A stretch of 64,000 bases of DNA, from NCBI GenBank assembly GCA_003427395.1, contig BFEA01000046.1, forward strand, positions 2,754,509 to 2,818,508, written 5' to 3'. Each line of letters starts with the position of its first letter. Within the stretch, counting starts at the first letter, position 1. Below are positions 55,621 to 64,000 of the stretch, piece by piece. This DNA comes from Chara braunii. Its lineage: Eukaryota; Streptophyta; Charophyceae; Charales; Characeae. Under the pieces are notes generated by a model that did not search any database, had not been told where the DNA came from, and saw nothing but the letters and a program-made list of their open reading frames with translations. Made by a program: the position numbers and the translations under genes.

Positions 55621-57007
55621 TCTTCCTCCTTCCATATTTTCTCTTGAAACTCAAGCTCCGCTTATCAGGCAGGTTACTAATTTTCTTGACTCTCTGCCAA
55701 ACCGACTTCTCATTCGTACTTCTTATTATCACATAGCATTCCGCACGCAGGCTCGTTTCCACTTCGTTGTAAGTCGTCACCTCCGCTAGGTATGATCTTC
55801 TTAGATGGTTACGATTTTGAATGATAATCATTGAAAGACTGCCAGATAAAACACGCAGTACAACACACTGACAAAGGTCATAGACGCTGCGTCATTAAAG
55901 CATCATCATTAATAAAAAGAGACTCATGCTAACACGTGATGTGACGCACCCGTCGTCATGTTGACGACCAATCCATTATCATTCCCTTTAGTCCACACCA
56001 CAGTCGTATCACCGCCACTCGACGGAAGAGGAGTGATTTTATTAGCACCGTGTTATTTATCCATTTGTCAATGAAATATCCTCCTGCTTTGATATCGGGT
56101 TGTCGGTACCTCGCCAAACCACTCCACACTTGACCCTTTCGATGGTTGTAGGGCCCATAAAATCAAACAATCATACGAATCTACTGATGTACCTTAGTTC
56201 TCCAACTGCCTATAGTCTATGGTTCAAAACCCAAAGTCGGAATTCAAAAGGTTCTGGACCGGTCAAACTACATCCCTAGAGGTCACCGGTTCAATGCCAA
56301 GTTGGTCGGATGGTCTAGTTGCTACCGGCTCATAGGGCAAACCCTGGTCACAATAAAGCATCCCTCCCTTTCAATTGGTAACGAGTTTGTGCCTCCCTTC
56401 AAGTGGTAACAAGCTCATGCCTCCCTCGCCCCCTTCGCAAAGAGAAATCATTATCGTTGGTGCCCTTCGTCCCCAGTTCAATGGAAAACATGTCCAACCA
56501 CCAAGACAATATCGATCTTGCACTCATGATCTTCACATGCATGTCATGGTAAATCACGTGCGTAATTCTTTTGAGTTTCGCAAGCTCCTTCCTTTTGATA
56601 TCGTTCATCCTTCATGGATACGAATGGTCCGGTATTACTATCGTTGGTTATGCGCACACCTTCTTGCAAACTACTATCATAATATTGCTTCACTCATGCC
56701 TCTCTTCCTTATCCGTAGTGTTCTCTACTCCTTAACTTGTAAGGAATACAATTTTTTTTTTAATTATGTCACTACGAATTTCCCTCCGGAAAGGGCATCA
56801 AGAACAGTCCGAGAGAACGTCGTGCCAACGTGGCCTACTCTCCATTGGGATTATTTGCATAATCTTCCGGGACAATTGCATTAGTTGATACAATATCCTT
56901 GCCAGATTTTTATGTATGTTGTTTCATATGATGGACCGGAGCTTGACCTCTATCTCCCTCCGTTTCTTGAAGGTCTTTGTCGTCGCATTTTTTTAATCTT
57001 TATCCTC
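55621..57007. other. No recognised gene
   Basis: ORF 55595-55831 on - runs up to the zinc knuckle in another frame and may be the decayed N-terminus of the GIY-YIG protein. The ORF at 56375-56884 on + is open for 169 codons but shows no domain I know. Confidence 0.4.
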
Positions 57008-58289
57008 CTCGTACGTTGTAGCATAGGGGGTACGAGTGGTCTCACGCCTCTATCGGACCCGAACACGAACTGACGCATTGGGGGCCTGAAGTCCCAAGTG
57101 TGACTTGTCGTCGGTCGACTAGGACGCATCCCACTCATACGCGTTACACCACACTTTAAAACATAAAAGTAAAAACATACTCAAACAACGCAACAACACT
57201 CTTAGTCCCTTTAGTATCCAAATCATAACCTTCCGACACAGAAATCGGTTAATTAATACGCGTGCGACTTAGTATACAACCACTCGGTCGCAGAGTCTTC
57301 TCATGCCGACTAGCAATGCAAGCATACATAAGCAGTCGCAATGATGTCGTACTATGTAGTACCCATAATCACACGGTCCTCGATGGTTTCGAGGGTTGTG
57401 TCCGACACTCAAGTGTTGACCGACACACGCCTACAGTAGTTAATCTCTCGATGCTAAACAATCGCCAAGGCGGTTGACCACCACACCCTCTTCTGCCCCT
57501 TGCGAAGAGTGGTGTTACTGGGTGGTACACAGGTTCAGACATGTGGTGGAAGTCATTTCTCGAGGTCGTGGAGACAAGCTCCATCAGCCAGGGTCTGGAA
57601 AGAAATCAAGGCTCGTATACCAAGCTCCAAAGTAAGGCTCGTATGCCAAGCTCCAAAAATACTTCCTCCAAAGTAAGGCTCGTATACCAAGTTCCAAAAA
57701 TACTAACCTGCATAAGGCACAATCACATACGAGAGCCACATTGTCATACTTCAAATTGAATGTGGTCAACTTTATTGTTCCCGGTAACTCACACCACACC
57801 TCACACAATCAAGCCTCAGCCATTGTTCAACTTTCCATAAGATCTCATCAGTTCTTTATAATGCTTATTAAACGAAGTCTGGTTAAAACCCTCAAAGAAA
57901 TATATTAAATTACAGGGCTAAGGCATGAAGTTGAGGTATAGGTGTAAGCAGAGTTGTGTCGTGAGCCGATGGATTGGCGATCAACCAACAGATGTATTAT
58001 CAGTGATAACACAATGTGATCCTCGTGGGATCAAGCTGAATCTAATCCAATCTTGAGTCGAATCAATCAACGAAAGACTTGTAGCATAAGACAGGTCAAT
58101 TCCCAAGGCTAGACTATCAGTGCATGAGGAATGAATCTCCATAGCACATCCTCACTCAAGATTCTCCTGATAACTAAGTCTAAGTCCACCTCTAAGTCAG
58201 TGCCCAAAGAAAGGTAGACCTATGGCAACATCTCCTATATGAAGGGTGGATCGTCCGAATCGCCACCTGTCAAAATATAATCTAACTCT

Positions 58290-58860
58290 TTGAAACTAAG
58301 AAAGTTTCGGCAGCGCTTTCCGTAGGAGAAGTGCTTTCTCAAAATTTATATTAGCCCGAATACAAAACCAAAATAATTAATTCTAGAAAGTCAAATTTTG
58401 TCTAAATCCCTGAATTAGTAAAACAATGGGCATCATCTCCTTTAGAGAGGTAGACTTCTCAGATTCATACTGACTCAGATATGAACTCAAACATAAGACT
58501 TTATTTTTATCAAGACAAAATTTAACTAGCTCCTTAGATTTGTAAAAATTTCAGCGACGCTTCCCGTAGAGAAAGTAACATTCCAAAATTTATACGAAAC
58601 TAAGCTCAAAACCTTAAATAATGCTGACTTTTCCAAAGTCAAATTTTGTCCAACTCCCTAAATTACCAAAAATTCGGGTAGCACTTCCCCTAGAAAAGAG
58701 GGTTTTCCATATTTTTACTAAGCCATATATAAACTTAAACAAAAAGTTGAACTTTGAAATCGAGATTTGACTAACTCTTTGGTTTCTTAGAAATTTCGGC
58801 AGCACTTCTTATAGGAGAAGTACCTTTCCAAGATTTATACAAAGCGAAGTATAACAAATG
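58290..58860 (-). repeat. Repeated CGGGAAGCGCTGCCG motif, minus copy
   Basis: Five copies about 115 bases apart, seen on + as TTTCGGCAGCGCTTTCCGTA (58305) and degenerate forms near 58430, 58550, 58675 and 58795. Confidence 0.6.
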
Positions 58861-59099
58861 ATCCCAAAAAATGCGAGAATTGACCTAAAAAAAAAAAAAA
58901 ATTACCTCAGAAAATGCAGAAATTGAACTAACTCGTATAACTCTAGTACGTGGCGAGCAACTAAAGCAACTACCTGTCAAATTGAAACTCAGACTAAGTA
59001 GAGATCTCACTCAACCACATACAAGGTCAGACCACAATGGTAAGCACTCTCACCCATTACTAAGTTAATTGCTCATAAAATAGTTCATAGACCCCTAAG

Positions 59100-59765
59100 A
59101 TGATTTATCATTCTATACTTAGCTTACATATGGCATGATGCTAGACTATTCTGCTTAGAAACAATGTCTAGCATGCCCTAGGATATACACGAACATGTTG
59201 CACAACTACTTTTCTCTTCTTTGGGCATATGACTATACCATTCTGCTTAGAAATCATGTCTAATCGCCCTGAAATGTTTAATGTCCAAAGTTTAATATTT
59301 TCGAACTTATTCTAAAAAAGAAAGAAAAATATAGGCAGGGGATTGAGTCATTTTGCTTAAAAACAATGCTCAACCTGCCCAAATTATTTTTTGTTGTGCT
59401 TTGTAGTTTCTCTTCTCTTCTTAGTGATATGACTTAACGTTAGACCATTCTGCTTAGAAACAATGTCAAGCCGCGTGTTCATATGCAAATATCATTAAAG
59501 TACTTCCAGTTATACTCAATTTACGCTTTTGTATGTGGTTTCAAGCTAAACCATTCTGCTTAGAAACAATGCTTAGCCTTCCACGAAGAGTCCTCCCTCA
59601 AATAAAACAAGAGATCGAACCCTTCAGCCAGGAAAACCCTCAAAAATAAACACATCAAGGAGGTCATTCTGTTTAGAAACAATGCCTGGTCCGTCAAAGA
59701 ACAACCAAATAAACATAGCCTTGGGTCATTATGTTTAGAAACAATGCCCAGTCTTTGGTTGACCC
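59100..59765 (-). repeat. Array of stem-loops with conserved loops, minus copy
   Basis: Seven inverted repeats around the loop (plus-strand spelling) CATTCTGCTTAGAAACAATG. Stems vary: ATGCTAGAC/GTCTAGCAT (59138-59174, perfect 9 bp), GGCAGG-TTGAG/CTCAA-CCTGCC (59334-59379), GCTAA/TTAGC (59545-59577), TGGGTCAT/ATGCCCA (about 59704-59751). The loop differs from that of copies A and B but equals the last loops of the 7.5 kb unit (26093, 26193) apart from a few bases. Confidence 0.72.
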
Positions 59766-61527
59766 GGTTAAACGCATGCAAAACTTCCTTCGTCCCACCT
59801 TCCCCCCAGTTCATCCCTTAGTCTGCTTTCAGTAAAAATAAGAAGAAACTTAAGCTTTACATACGCATTCCTTCCACTCAGTCTGCTTAAGTCCTGAAAA
59901 TAATCAAAGTCATAAGGGAAAACATGCATACATCAGTCAAACTAAAGGGAAATAGTCAAACAGACAAGTAGTGGGTTCATCAAGTGAGAAGGAGGTATGC
60001 CTGACAGTTCTCCGCCTCCAGAATCTTGCCTAGGTTCCGGCAGAGTTTCCGCAATCGGTGGGCAGACTCCCCACAGAGTCTTGATGCGGTCCTACGAGTT
60101 GCAATCCCGCCTGCCGCCTTCCTCTCCAAACCAATAGACTAGACTGAGATTAAGTACGGCAGAGAGATAAATATTTAGTCACTCAGATATAAGAGAGGTG
60201 CACTCAAACTCACGTGAGAGGGTCTTGGTTTCTTCAATTGCCCGAAGGCCCCATAATAATTGTCAAAAAGTCTGTTGCAATTTGGTCAACTGAAGTCAAC
60301 TCTCCGACCGTTGACTCACTTATGACCTCTCAATTTGCAGCAATATCCCCTTTTAAAATTGTGGCGCCACCCCCTTTGTTTTGTTCGAAATGCCGACAAC
60401 AACGGGAAAACTCAACCAAAAGTCATTCGCACAGCAACTGCGCGCGACTGCAAGATACAGTATGATATATGGTGTCAATTACATCAAACTATAGCATTGT
60501 CAGTAAATCACTTTAATGCGTCGACATTTATTTAGCAGGATGCACATCGAAGCGCACCGTAGACCTTGAATGTACACCATAACAAGGTTCAACCGCACCT
60601 CAGCGAAGCACCACGGCAACACACAACAGTGGAGCACAGCCGCAAGTCTTAGCTGCGATGCACAACGCAATACTTGACAGAACGCAGCTAGCTCAATGCC
60701 ACAGCAACAACACACAACAACATCGTATAGTGATGAAGTGCAGAGACGAACACCGCAAGCGTGTTGTAAACACAATAACGCACTGTGGGAACTTTAGCAA
60801 GGGCCACTTAATCCACTCAAAGGCCATAACAGATGTAGCTTTCGGCTGTAACAGCCACTCTGAGTGTCATATCGGGACACATAGCTGTGAAACCCAGCAG
60901 CAAAGCGACAACAACAAGGCAAGAGAACGAGCAGCCCCACCTCTTCTTGGGCACTTTGTGCTCAAATTGCAGCTTCTACACAGTCTAGCAATCTACAGGT
61001 TGACAATGCATCCTGCTGACATTAGCAGCAACCACCGAAGTGCATGAACACGTTGACCTTGTAAAGTCGGCAATGTAGACCATCGCCAGGACCAAGTACA
61101 TGCCCTCACATCACCATCCTCATTCTCCTTTCTTAGTCTGTTCACATTCGAGTACCCCAATTCGGGGTCGCCGCTGGATTTGAGCTCAAGTCTGCAGTTC
61201 AACTGCTTCGTGAATCGTGTGTGCATCAACTGAGCAGCCTGCCAATATGCCCAATAAGAAGGAATCTTCCACACGAACATAGGAAGATACACCTACGAGA
61301 AGGATACCAATTACGTACCCCTCTCCTTCACCTTTCCCTCTTCAGACGTTTCCTCTCTAAATGCCCCTAGCCCGAAGATAAGACCAGGTCTACTCCGCTT
61401 TGGCTTCCTGCATCGTAACCAAGCAGGAACGAATGTGGTCGGCTAGAGGTGACTATGTCCCTCAATGCAGATTCGACCATGCAGATCTTTGCCTTGGCCA
61501 GGTACGTGCCCTGCACCCACTTCTTCT

Positions 61528-61532
<5 letters not shown>

Positions 61533-61578
<46 letters not shown>
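61533..61578. repeat. (CT)n microsatellite
   Basis: About 23 CT units. ORFs on both strands that run through it (61367-61790) are Ser/Leu or Arg/Glu repeats and not genes. Confidence 0.96.
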
Positions 61579-61582
<4 letters not shown>

Positions 61583-63219
61583 AGCAAAATCGGAATAAAT
61601 CTTTCGCTGAGGCGTGGGCAGATTCACAGCCAAATTCTGCACCGAGTCTGCCTTCGAGATTCAGCTTTGTAGTTGATCTCCTCAGTTCCTCCCCTGTCTC
61701 GTTCGCCCAGGTGGATGCGGCCCCACGAAGGAGAGGACACCTCACCGTCGAAGAGAACCACCGCACGCATGGAGAGAAAGCCGCGCTATGAGGAGAGATA
61801 CGATGAGCAGTTCCGGAATGAATTTCTCGCTAGAGAGCGGGAATATTCATTACTATTGAGAGGCCGTTATGGCCTCCGGCAGGCAGCCTATGAGCCACAT
61901 AGTGCCAAATCCGCAACGTCATCGGGGAATCCGACCACGTCATCGAGCTCGCCGTAGTCGAGAACCGCCATTCTGCCTTTTAGTTTGCTCGATTCCTTGT
62001 GGGATGGAGTGAGATCTCCGTTTTTCAAATCCTGCCATATCTTCTTCCCGACACCACTTGCACAGTGCTTTTCTCTACGAACACCCATCCTACTAATCTA
62101 TCCCCAAAACTAACATCGCCATCAGGCTTAGCCACCTTCAGAACCCCCATTTTGCATCTTACCTCGCTCGAATCCATCGAGGATCGAGCGAGATACAAAC
62201 TTTTCACTCCCATCATCTTTCCCTCTCGACACTCTCCGCGCACGACTTTTTCTATCTAACTTTCATTTCACTAACCCAAAGACGAATCTAATGCTTCCAC
62301 TGATTTCGCCCGGCCCAAAAACCCCAATCTAGCACTTTCTCTTGCCCGATTTCGATTAGAGATGAGTAAGTTACAGTTTCACTCTTCTGCCATAGCTCTA
62401 GCTACTCCCCCGTCGTTGTGCTCTTCTCTTCTGCGCACGCACCCGGCGCAGAAGCCCGTCCAGGTTCGTCCTCCTCTCTGCCTCCGTTTGCTTGTGCCAA
62501 ACTGCGCTCTAACGCAGCCACCGCACAGGGGCGGATGAACGCAGCCAGCGGGAGGGATCATGGAAATCGAAATCCGCTAAAGGAGTGTGTAACAATTCTC
62601 CTCTGGATCTGTCCGCCTGGACAGTAGCTGGCTTTGAAGCGTGCGGCATGTGCTCGACAGTAGTGGCTGCTCCGACGCCCGCGACAAGTAGGAGGGCAAA
62701 GGCCCGCTGCAAGGCCTGCAACGTGAGTCTTAGTGACGTGAATCCGGATGCAGAATTCAAGTGAGACATTTGAAGACTGAAGTGGGGGCGTGTTCCCTGG
62801 GAACAACGGCCTGAGCTAGGCGGCCCCCTCCTCGACGCTGAGTGGCCCCTGCCCAGGCATAGCACACCACCTTACGGGTCCCAACAGGTGCACTCACACT
62901 CAAACCTCTCACAGCAGATGGGGGGGGAGCGGACGGTGCACCGCAATGGCTGACCCCACCACTCAATCTTTCTCCTACACCTTGGGCCAACTTGAAGGGC
63001 GCACACCCAAGGTCCTTGACCGCCGTGTCGGCCACCCGTTGCAGTTTCAATCGCTCCCCGCTGTAGAGAAATTTCGCCAGCATCTCGAATACGCCGGAAC
63101 CCGAGCGGGCCCGTCGAATGAGGAGCGTGATCAAGGTCCTCGACTGAGGCGACGACCACCCGTTGTCAGGCGGCCACAAGTAGTGCGCCGCCTGAAAACG
63201 GCAGTTTAGGGGTTTAGGC

Positions 63220-64000
63220 TCAGGGTTAAGTCCGCGTTTTGACAGTGCTTTGGGATGACCGGGCTGCAGGAATTATGAGAACTCAGGGTACCCCTGATTC
63301 TGCACGCACTAGATTTTAAGAGTAACCCCCAAAGACAGCAAGAAGGGTAGGTGCACTGAGCACGGCTGGAGACCGTCATTTCCGATCGCTCAGAGGACTG
63401 GGATCGTTTTGGCCTGCCGCGGAGAGAGATCGTGGAAACAGACCTCGCCGCGGCATTTTGACGGCATACAACCGGGGCCGAAATGAGGCCTCGGATTTTT
63501 GTCTATTCTAATATCATAATTAAAAATAAAAGAAAAAAATTAAGACCAGAAGAGGAGCGGCGAAAAACGCAATATTCCTTATTTTCTTCATTTTTCACTA
63601 CATTTAATCTTAGGGGAAATTCCCTTGTTATTTTATGTTTTCGGCAATGTAATTAAAAACATAGAAAAATATTAAAAAATGATAAAAGGAAAAAGAAACA
63701 AAACGAAATCGGTTATTTATAAAAATTTTCTTGGAATTTAATTTTGGCAAACTTACGATTAATTTAATATTTCCAACGATAAAATTAAGAAAAGGGAAGA
63801 ATGATGAAAATTGATGAAAGGAGCGGGAACGCATGATTATCAGGAGGGAGGCCTAATTTCGCCTCGATTATCCCGACGTTAGTTTTGACCCCGGATTGAA
63901 TATTTTCCCTGGGTTTTGTCATTTTTTTTACTACCCCTGACGGCTGAGATTTCCTGAGTCGCTTTCCCTGGTTTGCTTGATCACTAACACTGACCACTGT
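63220..64000 (+). repeat. Diverged relative of the 4.4 kb insertion's first 800 bases
   Basis: Shares ordered landmarks with 15060-15830: GTTTTGACAG/GTTTTGGCAG, GGGTACCCC, GGGGCC...GAGGCCTC, AATATTCCTTATTTTCTTC against GATATTCTTTATTTTATTA, and TTTAATCTTAGGGG. Further shared landmarks are TTTTCGGCAATGTAATTAAA against TTTTCCGGTAATAGAATTAA and a late ACCCCGGATTG against AACCTCGGATT. Runs off the window end. Confidence 0.6.

Larger units (their letters stand above)
57008..63190 (-). mobile_element. Long LTR-like unit, minus-strand copy, truncated at both ends
   Basis: Read on the minus strand, the order matches copies A and B. About 63175-62880 corresponds to 6690-6900 of copy A (GGACCTTGGGTGTGCGCCCT). 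62350-62050 corresponds to the CCGATT hairpin region. 60340-59990 is the region before the TATA box, with TATA itself lost. 59765-59100 is the stem-loop array, 58860-58290 the CGGGAAGCG repeats, and 57780-57008 the end block, which breaks off about 330 bases before CGACA would occur. Identity to A/B is clearly lower than A to B, so this is an older or separate subfamily. The TGTCG start is not found; a different repeat begins near 63220. ORFs inside are not credible genes. Confidence 0.75.

Noticed and set aside
56375-56884. 169-codon + ORF
   Set aside because: No domain, no repeat relatives seen in the window and no supporting context. The length is possible by chance in a 64 kb window.
61367-61790. 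ORFs with Ser-Leu or Arg-Glu runs
   Set aside because: They run through a (CT)n microsatellite on either strand.

Overview
The window is eukaryotic, repeat-dense nuclear DNA in which I can support no host gene. Everything with protein-level meaning is a decayed retroelement. The wording of the Ty3/gypsy RT, RNase H and integrase, two copies of one Gag family, and a zinc-knuckle/coiled-coil/GIY-YIG protein resemble predicted retroelement proteins I remember from charophyte green algae such as Chara braunii. That organism call is from memory and moderate in confidence. Assembly marks are present: a 185-base N gap and two single Ns.

Layout. 1-3530: a Ty3 pol split into an RT half on + and an RNase H-integrase half on -, meeting at the same point of the polyprotein. 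3531-6006: degenerate non-coding repeats. 6007-33577: a nested stack. Two copies of one very long, non-coding LTR-like sequence (A, 6334-10031, truncated; B, 13774-33577) flank a Gag pseudogene (10904-12019). Copy B is broken by a 4.4 kb insertion (15047-19446, flanked by CCGG) and by a 7.5 kb insertion (21094-28563, flanked by ACGG). Copy A preserves both empty sites. The 7.5 kb insertion is a complete, diverged member of the same family as A and B, running TGTCG...CGACA. 33578-42509: two oppositely oriented arrays of one hairpin satellite, a second Gag pseudogene (40055-40924) and a 130 bp tandem repeat. 42510-48278: another long LTR-like unit with the same termini. 48279-52430: three unrelated tandem arrays. 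54003-55620 (-): remains of the GIY-YIG protein. 57008-63190 (-): a further truncated copy of the long LTR family. 63220-64000: a relative of the 4.4 kb insertion.

The main discovery candidate is the long LTR family itself: about 6.7-7.5 kb per unit, no ORF, TGTCG/CGACA ends and apparent 4-bp target duplications. It has a conserved hairpin with a compensatory base change at its first bases and a TATA-like box 3.3-4 kb inside. Downstream of that box lies an array of about 10 stem-loops whose loops are conserved while their stems change on both sides. This suggests a selected RNA structure in a very long transcribed leader.

All statements come from reading the bases by eye. No alignment, folding or database search was run.
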